NCBI GenBank assembly: GCA_942491975.1
Contig: CALOCY010000004.1
Coordinates: 2,542,001 to 2,606,000, forward strand
DNA from: CALOCY01 sp942491975
GTDB taxonomy: Bacteria > Bacteroidota > Bacteroidia > Bacteroidales > Prolixibacteraceae
Length of the DNA: 64,000 nt
Direction of reading: 5' to 3'
Both the position numbers and the translations under genes were made by a program. Positions within the stretch are counted from its first letter, which is position 1. Each line of letters opens with the position of its first letter. This document shows, in pieces, positions 8,337 through 16,970 of this stretch. The notes below the pieces were generated by a model. It saw nothing but the letters and a program-made list of their open reading frames with translations. It was not told where the DNA came from and made no database searches.

Positions 8337-8421
8337 AGGCTGAAAGTCTTATATAGGCTAGCATAGGGCAACGTCCTATGCTAAAATGGAAAGGCAGAAA
8401 CCCTCTTCGCCCTGAAGGGGC
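8337..8421 (+). repeat. Composite REP-like unit D (direct)
   Basis: AGGCT-GAA-AGTCT (8337-8349), GCATAGGGC-AAC-GTCCTATGC (8361-8381) and GCCCT-GAA-GGGGC (8409-8421). The order and spacing follow unit A, with a few G-T pairs in the stems. It ends 39 bp from the queE stop codon. Confidence 0.65.
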
Positions 8422-8460
8422 AGTATAATTTTTTCCTGGAAAATTCTTTTTAGAAAATAG

Positions 8461-9048
8461 CTACTGAATCCCCACAAGCTTATGCAATTGCAGGCTGATG
8501 CGCCATTTTTTTGCAGAACGTTGGTTAACTTCGGCCACCAATTCCAGTGTAGATTTAATGTTCATTTTGCCTGAAACGTCCAGCGGGCTAACGTAATAAT
8601 CATCGGCCCTGATCTCTTTTTCGATGGACAATAGCCGGTCTGCTGTTTCGTTATGGTTGACCACCCGTACTTCATGGGCTTTGCGCTGTTTTACTTTCGA
8701 TTTAGGCGACAGGGCAATGTAGTCGATCATGCCATCATAACGGTTAAGGTTTGATGTGCCGTTGGTCTCTATAGCGACCCAATACCCGGACGCTTTCAGG
8801 GTGTGAAGTAACGGCTCAAGGGCGTGTATAGAGGGTTCACCACCGGTGAGGATGACCGATATACAGTTGTATCTTGCAATGTCAGCCATGATCTCTTCAA
8901 CGCTGTATTGAGTAAACGTGTGATGATTGGTATCACACCAGTTGCAGGAAAGGTTACATCCGGCCAGCCGGATGAATATCGCCTCTTTGCCCTGGTTAAA
9001 TCCTTCGCCCTGGAGGCTGTGAAATATTTCGTTGACCTTATACTTCAT
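8461..9048 (-). CDS. queE: 7-carboxy-7-deazaguanine synthase
   Basis: Radical SAM enzyme of preQ0/queuosine synthesis that contracts 6-carboxytetrahydropterin to 7-carboxy-7-deazaguanine. The cluster motif CNLSCNWC (C31, C35, C38) follows the family N-terminus FHSLQGEGFNQGKEAIFIRL, and TGGEPS lies near residue 89. The length of 195 residues fits the short QueE type. It overlaps the end of queD by 11 bp, so the two are translationally coupled. It is the last gene of the queC-queD-queE operon. Confidence 0.95.
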   Translation of the reverse strand: MKYKVNEIFHSLQGEGFNQGKEAIFIRLAGCNLSCNWCDTNHHTFTQYSVEEIMADIARYNCISVILTGGEPSIHALEPLLHTLKASGYWVAIETNGTSNLNRYDGMIDYIALSPKSKVKQRKAHEVRVVNHNETADRLLSIEKEIRADDYYVSPLDVSGKMNIKSTLELVAEVNQRSAKKWRISLQLHKLVGIQ

Positions 9049-9367
9049 ATATTGCTACATTACCCATGCTTTCCTCTACCCGTACCTTGTAACAGGTGTC
9101 AATCTGTTCACACACCCAGCGGGCAATATTTTCGGCTGTAGGGTTGAACGGTAGTATTTCATTCAAATCCTGATGGTCAAGCCGGTCTTTGACTTTCGAT
9201 TTTATCTCGGAAAAATCAACCACCATTCCATGCTTGTTTAGCGTTTCGCTTTTACAATAGATGGTAAAAATCCAGTTGTGCCCATGTGGGTGCGAACATT
9301 TGCTTTCGTAATTGAGCATGAGCCGATGGCTTGCTGATATTTCTATGGTTTTTTCGAGATAATACAT
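9038..9367 (-). CDS. queD: 6-carboxy-5,6,7,8-tetrahydropterin synthase
   Basis: QueD/PTPS-type enzyme converting dihydroneopterin triphosphate to 6-carboxytetrahydropterin in queuosine synthesis. Zinc ligands are H14, H28 and H30 and the catalytic Cys is C24 (CSHPHGH, the CxxxHGH signature of QueD). The 109-residue length is normal. It lies 5 bp downstream of queC. Confidence 0.95.
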   Translation of the reverse strand: MYYLEKTIEISASHRLMLNYESKCSHPHGHNWIFTIYCKSETLNKHGMVVDFSEIKSKVKDRLDHQDLNEILPFNPTAENIARWVCEQIDTCYKVRVEESMGNVAIYEV

Positions 9368-9372
9368 ATAAT

Positions 9373-10065
9373 TTATTGTTCAATGATTTTTTTATAGGCA
9401 ATCGGGTCGGCCATACCAGCTTCCTGAAATGCATTGAGGCGCAACCGGCAGCTGTCACATACCCCGCAGGCCAGCTCTTCGCCTTTGTAGCACGACCATG
9501 TTTTGCTGTAATCGACCCCCAGTGAGATGCCCAGCTTCACTTCATCGGCTTTGGTCATGTTAAGAAACGGTGCCTGAATACGTATCGGGTCATTATTTTC
9601 TGCGCCACAAACCGTACCTTTATTGATAGCAGCTTCCATGGTTTCGATAAATTCTTTGCGGCAATCAACATATCCTGAATAATCCACCTGGCTTATCCCG
9701 ATAAAGATATCCCGTGCCCCGATAACTTCGGCATACGATGCGGCAATCGACAAAAATATCATGTTCCTGGCCGGAACATAGGTTATGGGGATTTGGGTCT
9801 CTTCTTTATTATAATCCGGGACATCCATGCGGTTGTCTGTCAATGCCGAACCTCCCCAGGCATCTAGGTTGACAGATATAACCTGATGGGCAACAATCCC
9901 GGCTGATGTTGCAATCGCATCCGCCAAAGCCTGTTCTTTGCTATGGCGCTGACCGTAATCAAATGTTAAGGCATAACAATCATATCCCTTTGATTTAGCC
10001 AAATAGAGCGCAGTAGTGGAATCAATACCCCCTGATAACAGGACAACAGCTTTCTTTTTCGACAT
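9373..10065 (-). CDS. queC: 7-cyano-7-deazaguanine synthase
   Basis: ATP-dependent synthase that turns 7-carboxy-7-deazaguanine into preQ0. The PP-loop SGGIDSTT is at residues 11-18 and the C-terminal zinc cluster is seen as SCYKGEELACGVCDSC. The 230-residue length is normal. It is the first gene of the queCDE operon; upstream lies a 0.7 kb gene-free stretch. I looked for a preQ1 riboswitch in the leader and did not find a convincing one. Confidence 0.95.
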   Translation of the reverse strand: MSKKKAVVLLSGGIDSTTALYLAKSKGYDCYALTFDYGQRHSKEQALADAIATSAGIVAHQVISVNLDAWGGSALTDNRMDVPDYNKEETQIPITYVPARNMIFLSIAASYAEVIGARDIFIGISQVDYSGYVDCRKEFIETMEAAINKGTVCGAENNDPIRIQAPFLNMTKADEVKLGISLGVDYSKTWSCYKGEELACGVCDSCRLRLNAFQEAGMADPIAYKKIIEQ

Positions 10066-10167
10066 CTCTCTTCATTATTTTGATGTCCGAACCCCAACTA
10101 AACAAACTAAAGGCTGAAAATATGCCTGTAGGATAACAGGCAAATAAGGCTCCTAGTTTTGTTTATA

Positions 10168-10248
10168 CCGATTATTACTCAAAGTGTCGTCCCGATTATT
10201 CGGAACTCCTTTGATTATATATCGGCATTAACCATTGTAAAATTGAAA
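10168..10248 (+). repeat. Intergenic element, copy 1
   Basis: Shares with 10361-10492 the ordered boxes CAAAGTGTCG, CCTTTGATTATATATCG (10208-10224) and CATT-ACCATTGTAAAATTGAAA. Between the first two boxes lies a weak hairpin CCGA/TCGG. Copy 2 has a longer insertion after the middle box. Confidence 0.55.
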
Positions 10249-10360
10249 AGCCCCTGGGACAATCTAACCAAATTGTTCAGATGGATGTTTTCAATTACAA
10301 TTGGTTAATAGACAGGATGGATTTCGAACTGTCTTAATATTTAACGGGGTAAAGTTAATA

Positions 10361-10492
10361 CGATAATACTGATAATCAATCAAAATGTCGCATAAATTCA
10401 TCCTGAATCCTCAGGATCTTTTATACCCCTTTGATTGTATATCGACCTGCCCGTTCCATTCGGGCGGACATTGACGATTGTATAATTTGAAA
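10361..10492 (+). repeat. Intergenic element, copy 2, with two hairpins
   Basis: Ordered boxes CAAAATGTCG, CCTTTGATTGTATATCG (10428-10444) and CATTGACGATTGTATAATTTGAAA, as in copy 1. It additionally has ATCCTGA-ATCC-TCAGGAT (10400-10417) and GCCCG-TTCCATT-CGGGC (10449-10465), the second inside sequence absent from copy 1. Confidence 0.55.
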
Positions 10493-10565
10493 TGCATATA
10501 ACGCAGGGAAAGAAAATGGTTGGTTGTTCATATAAGCTGGGTTAGGATTCAACGTGATACATAAG

Positions 10566-10595
10566 AAAAGGACCACCTTTCCAAGCAGTCCTTTT
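10566..10595. terminator. Terminator-like hairpin
   Basis: AAAAGGAC (10566-10573) pairs with GTCCTTTT (10588-10595) around a 14-nt loop. A/T runs on both sides could serve either strand. It lies about 190 bp beyond the ald stop on the minus strand. Confidence 0.45.
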
Positions 10596-10784
10596 ACTTT
10601 TGCGTTAATAAACTTTCTGAGGGTTATCGATTAATAATAATCGTCTTATATAATTATAACGAAATTAATTGCCTGAAGTTGCTAAAAAACCTTCGAAAAA
10701 GCAATTTTTTTCATTCTACATTTTAGTTAGTCTCTTCTTCAACCGGATAGTTACAAAAAAACACCGTTTTTTTAATGCCCTTTT

Positions 10785-12002
10785 TTAGAAAGCAGCCATA
10801 AGCAATTCAATGTCCTGATGTGGCAGATTAAATTTATTTCCCAGATCAGGGCTTGTGAGGATGCCATTGTAAATGTAAATTCCGTTTCTAAAACCCTTTG
10901 ATACCCTAAAGTATTTATGTATTCCGCCAATTTCACCAATATCAATAAGTATGGGGGCAAAGACATTACTAAGGGCAATTGAGGCCGTTCTTGAGACCCT
11001 TGCTGCAATGTTGGGTACACAATAGTGAATAACCCCGTGTTTTTGATAGGTTGGTTTTTTCAGTGTTGTGCACGATGATGTTTCAAAACATCCTCCCTGG
11101 CTGGTACAAAGATCAATAATAACCGATCCCTCTTTCATGCGTTTCACATAGCTTTCGGGAATGACAAATTTGGGTGTTGAACTGAATGTCAGGGAGCCAA
11201 TAACCACATCGGCTGACCGAAGGGCTTTTTTTAGCACCTGTGGTTGAAAAACAGATGTAAACAGGTGGGTTCCCAATCGTTTTTCCAGTTTGCGAAGATG
11301 ATGTATAGAGTTGTCAAATACCTTTACGGTAGCACCAAGCCCCAGCGCAGTACGGATGGCCTGCTCCGCAGCCATGCCCGAGCCAAGTATCACCACTTCG
11401 GTAGGAGAGACACCGGTGATACCACCAAGCAGTACCCCTTTCCCATCGTGGGCATTACTCAGGTATTCAGCGGCAATCATAATACTTGTGCTACCGGCAA
11501 TTTCACACATCAGGTCAATAACCGGAAAATTACGGTATTCATCTTTCATGTACTCAAAAGCAATGGCAGTTACCTTTTTTTCTATCATTTTCAAAAGGGC
11601 ATCTTTGCATTGCGAGTTGAGCCGCATTGATGATATTACCGTTTGGTTTCCTTTCAGCATATCAATATCGCTGCTGTTAAGCGGGGCAACACATAACACA
11701 ATATCGGCTTGAAAAATGTCTTTTCTGTTATTGGTAACAACAGCACCTGCCTCTACATAATCCGTATCGGTATAACTGGCATTAATCCCTGCATTTGTCT
11801 CAATCAGTACCTGATGATCATTATTTGCTAAGAGGCTTACAGCCTGGGGGGTTAACGCAATTCGGGTTTCTTCTTTTTTCTTGTCATAAGGAATCCCAAT
11901 GGTCATTTTTTGCCGTTTCCGGCCTATTTCAAGCATCTCCTCAGCTGGCAATAATTGTTCTTTGCCAAAAGGGAAAAAACTGGGCGTATCTTTTTCAACC
12001 AT
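10785..12002 (-). CDS. ald: Alanine dehydrogenase
   Basis: NAD-dependent oxidative deaminase of L-alanine, AlaDh/PNT family. The N-terminal AlaDh_PNT domain begins after a 33-residue leader (TIGIPYDKKKEETRIALTP), and the NAD-binding domain carries VVILGSGMAAEQAIRTALGLGA. The C-terminal part includes VPNIAARVSRTASIALSN. The leader (PFGKEQLLPAEEMLEIGRKR) is typical of the Bacteroidota version, so I keep the far ATG at 12002. It follows tsaE by about 100 bp on the same strand. Confidence 0.9.
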   Translation of the reverse strand: MVEKDTPSFFPFGKEQLLPAEEMLEIGRKRQKMTIGIPYDKKKEETRIALTPQAVSLLANNDHQVLIETNAGINASYTDTDYVEAGAVVTNNRKDIFQADIVLCVAPLNSSDIDMLKGNQTVISSMRLNSQCKDALLKMIEKKVTAIAFEYMKDEYRNFPVIDLMCEIAGSTSIMIAAEYLSNAHDGKGVLLGGITGVSPTEVVILGSGMAAEQAIRTALGLGATVKVFDNSIHHLRKLEKRLGTHLFTSVFQPQVLKKALRSADVVIGSLTFSSTPKFVIPESYVKRMKEGSVIIDLCTSQGGCFETSSCTTLKKPTYQKHGVIHYCVPNIAARVSRTASIALSNVFAPILIDIGEIGGIHKYFRVSKGFRNGIYIYNGILTSPDLGNKFNLPHQDIELLMAAF

Positions 12003-12106
12003 ATCTCTCCGGTTTTATTTTATCAAATAATTTTTCGAGGCTTACCTCAAGCTTCCTATTTCTCCTTCCGACAGCTGTCCTGGATGAAAGGGGATGGGGT
12101 GAGTTT

Positions 12107-12526
12107 TTAGTCGGCTTCAATAATTCTGATGCCGCCTTCAATTTCAGTAACAGTAACATTTACGACATTATCGGGCAATAATGTTTCAATTTTTTCGGGC
12201 CATTCGATAAAGCAGTATCTTTTGCTAAAAAAGTATTCTTCATATCCCAGGTCAAACGCTTCTTCGAGTGATTTTATCCGATAAAAATCGAAATGATAAA
12301 TGATATCGTTTGCATTGGTACTGTATTCATTAATTATGGCAAATGAGGGACTGGTAACATAATCAAGCACTCCCATTTCTTCACAAACGGCTTTTATAAA
12401 CGTTGTTTTCCCTGCCCCCATCTTTCCGTAAAATGCAAAAACAACAGGAGAAGGGAATGCTTTAATAAATTTTTTAGCAGCCTCATTGACCTCTTCCAAA
12501 CATTCTATTTTACATATAAATCTCAT
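12107..12526 (-). CDS. tsaE: tRNA threonylcarbamoyladenosine biosynthesis ATPase TsaE
   Basis: P-loop ATPase that works with TsaB/TsaD to make t6A37 in tRNAs decoding ANN codons. Walker A is GKMGAGKTTFIKA, followed by SPSFAIINEY and HFDFYRI, both family signatures, and FIEWPEK near the C-terminus. I start at ATG 12526; a TTG directly upstream is in frame. 139 residues is normal. It is probably co-transcribed with ald. Confidence 0.93.
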   Translation of the reverse strand: MRFICKIECLEEVNEAAKKFIKAFPSPVVFAFYGKMGAGKTTFIKAVCEEMGVLDYVTSPSFAIINEYSTNANDIIYHFDFYRIKSLEEAFDLGYEEYFFSKRYCFIEWPEKIETLLPDNVVNVTVTEIEGGIRIIEAD

Positions 12527-12625
12527 CAATTACTAGCTTTACGATTATAAATATACACTTAATTTTTAATTGTTCATTGTTCATTTTCATGCGATTTGTT
12601 ATCGTTTTATTTAGAAAAATTATTG

Positions 12626-12633
12626 TACTTTTG
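12626..12633 (+). promoter_or_regulatory. Candidate -7 box of gcvH
   Basis: TACTTTTG matches TAnnTTTG 43 bp upstream of the gcvH ATG. The nearest TTTG upstream (12595-12598) is 27 bp away, slightly too far for a canonical -33. Confidence 0.4.
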
Positions 12634-12676
12634 AATCGGAATAAAATTATTTCTTAACACTATTAATACAAAAACC

Positions 12677-13057
12677 ATGAATATTCCTGAAAATCTCAAG
12701 TATACCAATGATCACGAATGGATTCGTGTTGAAGGTGATGTAGCTTTTATCGGTGTTACTGATTATGCACAGGGGGAACTTGGAGATGTCGTATTTATCG
12801 ATATTGATACAGAGGGGGAAACCCTGGATAAAGAAGAGACATTTGGTACCATCGAAGCTGTAAAAACTGTTTCAGACCTGATGATGCCGGTAAGTGGCGA
12901 AGTGGTTGAGGTGAACCCTGAACTGGAAGATAGCCCTGAGTTGATCAATAAAGATCCATATGGGGAAGGATGGATGATTAAAGTGAATATTTCCAATCCT
13001 GCCGAAGTTGGTGAATTAATGGATGCAGCTGCCTATAAAGAGATGCTGAATGCATAA
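12677..13057 (+). CDS. gcvH: Glycine cleavage system H protein
   Basis: Lipoyl carrier that shuttles the aminomethyl group between the P, T and L proteins. The lipoylated lysine is K63 in GTIEAVKTVSDL, and the N-terminal YTNDHEWIRVEGD is the family signature. 126 residues, strongly acidic, normal length. No other gcv gene is in the window. A terminator follows directly, so it is monocistronic. Confidence 0.97.
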   Translation: MNIPENLKYTNDHEWIRVEGDVAFIGVTDYAQGELGDVVFIDIDTEGETLDKEETFGTIEAVKTVSDLMMPVSGEVVEVNPELEDSPELINKDPYGEGWMIKVNISNPAEVGELMDAAAYKEMLNA

Positions 13058-13081
13058 CAGATAAGGTATTTTTTTAATGAC

Positions 13082-13110
13082 GGGCTGGCCATTGGCCGGC
13101 CTTTTCTTTT
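13082..13110 (+). terminator. Intrinsic terminator after gcvH, abutting mntP
   Basis: An 8-bp GC-rich stem GGCTGGCC/GGCCGGCC (one G-T pair) with loop ATT, then TTTTCTTTT. It ends one base before the first possible mntP start codon. Confidence 0.8.
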
Positions 13111-13111
13111 C

Positions 13112-13684
13112 ATGTATTTTATGGATTACGCAACATTATTGGTCTTGGCAGCAGGTTTATCTGTCGATTCATTTGCCGTATCGTTGGGGTGTGGTTTTTC
13201 AAAACAGGGTATTTGTATAAAACGGACATTGGGACTGGCTCTTTCATTAGCCCTTTTTCAGGCACTGGCCCCGGTGTTGGGGTGGATGATGGGAACAGGT
13301 GTAAAAAATTATGTAGCGCAAGTAGACCATTGGATTGCGTTTGGGTTACTGGCCATTATTGGTGGTAAAATGATACTGGAATCAACAAAAAAAAAGGAAG
13401 GGTGTGCCTGCAGCCTGTCGTTAAAAGAGACATTGTGGATGTCAACAGGTACCAGTATCGATGCGTTAGTGGTTGGGTTTAGCTTTGCCTTTCTTGATGT
13501 GAAAATTATCCGGGCAAGCGTAATTATCGGGGTTACAACATTTGTTTTTGCGCTGACAGGCCTACTATTAGGGAAAAGTGCAGGGAAAAAACTGGGGGCC
13601 AAAGTGGAGATCTTTGGCGGCATTGTGCTTATCGGTATTGGACTGAAAATTTTGATAGAACATATGATTGAACACGGGATGTAA
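13112..13684 (+). CDS. mntP: Manganese efflux pump MntP
   Basis: Six-helix inner-membrane Mn2+ exporter of 190 residues. The two repeats carry the family acidic motifs AAGLSVDSFAVSLGCG and STGTSIDALVVGFSFAF, and a Cys-containing cytoplasmic loop (KKKEGCACSL) lies between them. ATG 13112 is used; ATG 13121 (MDYATLL) is equally plausible. The start lies immediately after the gcvH terminator, so its promoter must overlap that hairpin or it depends on read-through. Confidence 0.92.
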   Translation: MYFMDYATLLVLAAGLSVDSFAVSLGCGFSKQGICIKRTLGLALSLALFQALAPVLGWMMGTGVKNYVAQVDHWIAFGLLAIIGGKMILESTKKKEGCACSLSLKETLWMSTGTSIDALVVGFSFAFLDVKIIRASVIIGVTTFVFALTGLLLGKSAGKKLGAKVEIFGGIVLIGIGLKILIEHMIEHGM

Positions 13685-13718
13685 AATAATGCTCATAAGA
13701 ATACGAAACCCATAGCCC

Positions 13719-13746
13719 TTTCTGTTTTTTATAGGGGAAACAGAAA
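13719..13746 (+). terminator. Hairpin after mntP
   Basis: A 9-bp stem TTTCTGTTT/AAACAGAAA, 32 bp past the mntP stop and followed by an A-rich tract. It is a weak terminator candidate ahead of the stronger one at 13778. Confidence 0.4.
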
Positions 13747-13777
13747 AAATTTCAATCTTTTTCGGTAATCAGACTCT

Positions 13778-13815
13778 AATGAATGACCCCGGAGCAAGCC
13801 CCGGGGTCATTCATT
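13778..13815. terminator. Strong hairpin, probable bidirectional terminator
   Basis: A perfect 15-bp stem AATGAATGACCCCGG/CCGGGGTCATTCATT with an 8-nt loop, between mntP (+) and the convergent gene at 14003-14299. The remainder of this 318-bp gap shows nothing else I can name. Confidence 0.65.
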
Positions 13816-14002
13816 AATAAAACCGCTTAATTTATTCTATTTTACAGCCATTGCAGAACAAATTTAATCAATTTTTCCGGGCTTAAGCGTTAATGATTTT
13901 TTCTTAATTCTTCATCTGACAAAACTTTTAAATAATATCAACAAGTTATAGAATCGTCAGGTTAAGTATTGACTATTTCGCATTATAAAAAAGAAGCTTG
14001 AC

Positions 14003-14299
14003 TTAGGCCTCTTTCTCTTCCAATAGTTTTTCCAGTTTTTCAAAAGTATTATCGCATCCGGTCACCAGCTCATCAACAATCTTTTTGTAGTGTGCCTTTA
14101 CCAATTTAGGATTATCTTTCCCATCGGGATGATTGGAACGGGCAACAAGCTCGTTACGCAAATGAATTGCATCCTGGATCATCTTAAAAGCTTCTTCTTC
14201 ATTTGCTTTCGGATGATTTTCAAGGTATCCCAAGCAATATCCCACAACCTCGAATGTGAGGTAATCAATGTCTTTTTTTAAGTTTCGTCTACTGGTCAT
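14003..14299 (-). CDS. Small helical hypothetical protein
   Basis: 98 residues, no signal peptide or membrane segment, predicted almost all alpha-helical and highly charged (starts MTSRRNLKKDIDYLTFEVVG, ends in KLEELLEEKEA-like charge). I do not recognise a named family, though similar short cytosolic proteins occur across Bacteroidota. It stands alone between a terminator and the Ig-like lipoprotein gene. Function unknown. Confidence 0.7.
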   Translation of the reverse strand: MTSRRNLKKDIDYLTFEVVGYCLGYLENHPKANEEEAFKMIQDAIHLRNELVARSNHPDGKDNPKLVKAHYKKIVDELVTGCDNTFEKLEKLLEEKEA

Positions 14300-14454
14300 A
14301 GTATCAGGTTTTAATTGGAAATAACAACATCTAAAAAATTCATATTATTCCGCTTCACCACCGGAATCACTCAACTTAATTTTTGGAAACATCTTCAATT
14401 TTCAAAAAATAGTCTCACGAAAAAGGTACGGAGAAAAGCTGAAGTAACGAAATC

Positions 14455-16371
14455 TTAATTTCTTATCACTTTGGTCATGCCTCCTCCCGGCCTGGTCATG
14501 CTCCTTCCGGATCGGGAAGATGAAGGAGTCCTGTTCCTCTTTTTGGTTTTTTTCGTTGTTTCGGTATCGGGTTTTTGTGGTTTTTGCGGATTCGGATTGT
14601 CCACATCAACCGTCCACAACTCTTTTAATTCCCAGTTTGACCGTACCGGTATGGTTTTGTGATAATAGAATACTTTCTCGGGTTGTATCCCCAATGTGTA
14701 TGAACCCGGATCCCATTTTTGGTTTCCATTGGTGTCGAGAATCAACTTTATATTGTAAGATGTCGGCTTCAGGTAGTTGAATTCAACTGTTGATGCCCCG
14801 TTTATGTACCTGCTTTCAATTACGCTTTCTTCTTTACTCGTTGAAACCAATTGTACAATAGCATCATTTTTTATATTTTCAATTGTAAGGTCTATTTTGC
14901 CATAATACTCAAGCTTCTGGATGGTAAACTTTTGTTCGTATCCATTATTAAACTTGTTATAGATGCTTTGTACTGTTCCTGAATCAATGGTAAGTACATA
15001 AGTTTCCCGCTCTTCCCACGGGTAATGCAGGTATTGTTTTAATGCCGTGAGCGAATCGGTAATCAATGTAAAATCAACAGGTATATTAATTGTATCGTCC
15101 TGCACCTGATACAGATGTATCATTGAAGTATCGACAAAAGCAACAGGCTCATTGTATTTGAACGTAATGGGTTTATTAAGGTCTAAATTATTACGTGCAC
15201 TACTATTTAGTGTAAGAAGACCTGTTTTTTCACCTTGCTCTCTTTTTTTTCTTTTGTTTTTCTTCTTTGTTGTGACCTCTCGTTCCTTGTAAAGCAATGT
15301 AAGGGTATCGTTTTTTATCACAGGATCCTGTAGCGAATCAGGAACAAGATAATGTACATTAAGCATGAGAGTGTCAGCGCGTCCCACCAGCGTATCGGTA
15401 ATCCAAAGGTTAATGGTATCTTTGGTTGCATTTTTCTCCATGTAACTCCACTGTTTGTCTTGCTGGTCAATCAACTGAATATCAAAATCATCACTCACCG
15501 GTTGAGAAAATATGAATGAACAGTGGTTGCGGCTATCCCTGTTGTAGGAGTCGAGATACTGATTAAAAACATACTCTGCAGATGTCCTGAAATAGACCAG
15601 CCCGGGGAAAAATTGTGTTTTACCTGCAATAACCAGTGTATCACCATTCTTTACAACTGTATCAGGAGCAGATATATATCTGGCATCGGGAATAATGAGA
15701 CTATCACAAAAAGCCATTTCTTCAAGCCCTGCATTGTATTTCATATCGCTGTTCAGGTCCTTTAGCACACAAACTTTATAGCTGTGCCCGGGCAAGTTGG
15801 TAATCGAAAATTTTCCTTCTTTATCGGTTTTTGCAATAAAATCAGGTTGCCCTGTGACAAACACTGAGTCGTGGTTTGAACGATAGGCCATTACCAACAT
15901 ATTTTCAACCGGTTCCAATGTTTGTGCATTAATTACCTTACCCGATATGCGCAATGAATCAATTGTATTCCCGGTAGAGAAAGCCATTCTGAAATTTTCA
16001 AGGGGATTTTTTTCGTTATTGTCAACAATGGCATCTTTAAAATCAAGCGAATATGTCGTGTTGGCTTTCAGGGTATCGTTGAACTGAAGAATGAGTGTTT
16101 TTGATTTCATCCTTACCGAGGGGCGTTGTTTTACAGGCGGTGAAATAATCAATTTTTGAAACACCTCATCGGAAATAATATATTCATCAAAAGTAAGACG
16201 AATCTCATCCCCTTCAACGTTCAGAGCATTAAACTCAGGGTCTGCTTTCACAACCATCGGAGGAATAGTGTCTTTTGGCCCGCCAGTGGGGTTTCCCATG
16301 TTGGCACACGAGTAAAAAACAAGGTAAACAAAAGCTGCCAGTATAAGATATATGATTTTCTTTCCCAACAC
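14455..16371 (-). CDS. Ig-like (Big_5/SbsA-type) domain lipoprotein
   Basis: 638-residue surface lipoprotein. A signal peptide with lipobox LVFYSCA puts the lipidated Cys at about residue 22. A Big_5 Ig-like domain follows (about 40-130, PPMVVKADPEFNALNVEGDEIRLTFDEYI), then a carboxypeptidase-regulatory-like segment (SGKVINAQTLEPVENMLV). The C-terminal tail is basic and rich in Lys/Arg/Ser. No ATG is near; the frame opens with GTG at 16371. The family is frequent in Bacteroidota and of unknown role. It is monocistronic. Confidence 0.82.
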   Translation of the reverse strand: MLGKKIIYLILAAFVYLVFYSCANMGNPTGGPKDTIPPMVVKADPEFNALNVEGDEIRLTFDEYIISDEVFQKLIISPPVKQRPSVRMKSKTLILQFNDTLKANTTYSLDFKDAIVDNNEKNPLENFRMAFSTGNTIDSLRISGKVINAQTLEPVENMLVMAYRSNHDSVFVTGQPDFIAKTDKEGKFSITNLPGHSYKVCVLKDLNSDMKYNAGLEEMAFCDSLIIPDARYISAPDTVVKNGDTLVIAGKTQFFPGLVYFRTSAEYVFNQYLDSYNRDSRNHCSFIFSQPVSDDFDIQLIDQQDKQWSYMEKNATKDTINLWITDTLVGRADTLMLNVHYLVPDSLQDPVIKNDTLTLLYKEREVTTKKKNKRKKREQGEKTGLLTLNSSARNNLDLNKPITFKYNEPVAFVDTSMIHLYQVQDDTINIPVDFTLITDSLTALKQYLHYPWEERETYVLTIDSGTVQSIYNKFNNGYEQKFTIQKLEYYGKIDLTIENIKNDAIVQLVSTSKEESVIESRYINGASTVEFNYLKPTSYNIKLILDTNGNQKWDPGSYTLGIQPEKVFYYHKTIPVRSNWELKELWTVDVDNPNPQKPQKPDTETTKKTKKRNRTPSSSRSGRSMTRPGGGMTKVIRN

Positions 16372-16498
16372 GTTTCTTTTCTCTAATGATGAAGGTACAA
16401 ACTTACAAAAAATCGTTGCACGGATTAAACGTTTGGTAGTCGTTATAACCTAAAAAGGTAAAAAATGTGTCCTGAAACAAACATGAACCATATTAATT

Positions 16499-16968
16499 AT
16501 GCGAATCAAGGATAAAGACGACAAGTTTAGTAAGAATTTACCTTTTAAAATTTGCAGAAAGTTTGATGAATTACAATTTTACTGTGGGCGTTTTAGCAAT
16601 AACAATGAACCAGAGGTTATGGCCATTTATTTGTACGTTATGCATCACGAAGGACATTTTAAAATAAAACATATCCATAGGTTTGCCTGTGAATATCTTC
16701 GTTCATGGTTCCCAAAACTTGTCAGTTATCAAGCTTTTAACAATAGGCTTAACCGGTTGTCTGGGGTATTTCCCAAACTTGTAGAACTGTTATTGACATA
16801 TTATCAACCGGAAGATTGTTGTTTAGGCCAAAGCCTATTGGATCCCTATTTAACTGGTTAATTGAAAAGACAGATATACAAAAGGCTGAAAAAGTAAGAT
16901 CAACCAAAGACTTGATTGTAAATGCTTTCGGAAGATTGTCTGCTACATATATAACATTAGTAATTTAA
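16499..16968 (+). pseudogene. IS982-type transposase remnant with internal deletion
   Basis: The N-terminal third is open from 16499 (FCGRFSNNNEPEVMAIYLYV-like helical region, RSWFPKLVSYQAFNNRLNRL) up to about 16838. From there a different frame reads SLFNWLIEKTDIQKAEKVRS and ends at TAA 16966-16968, which matches the C-terminal end of IS982-family transposases. The DDE core between the two (roughly 150 residues) is gone, with the junction near 16835-16845. The product cannot be active. Confidence 0.75.
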
Positions 16969-16970
16969 CC

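Larger units (their letters stand above)
10066..10784. other. Gene-free region with structured repeats between queC and ald
   Basis: No convincing coding frame over 719 bp. It holds a hairpin GCCTGT-AGGATA-ACAGGC (10124-10141), an imperfect duplicated element (10168-10248 and 10361-10492, listed separately), and a terminator-like hairpin AAAAGGAC/GTCCTTTT (10566-10595). It must also carry the queC promoter and the end of the ald transcript. Confidence 0.6.

Noticed and set aside
6598..8421. CRISPR array
   Set aside because: The repeats are palindromic, alternate in orientation, are unevenly spaced and surround genes; no cas genes are present.
10066..10160. Possible preQ1 riboswitch ahead of queC
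   Set aside because: A GCCTGT/ACAGGC hairpin is present, but the preQ1-I loop and pseudoknot sequence are not seen.
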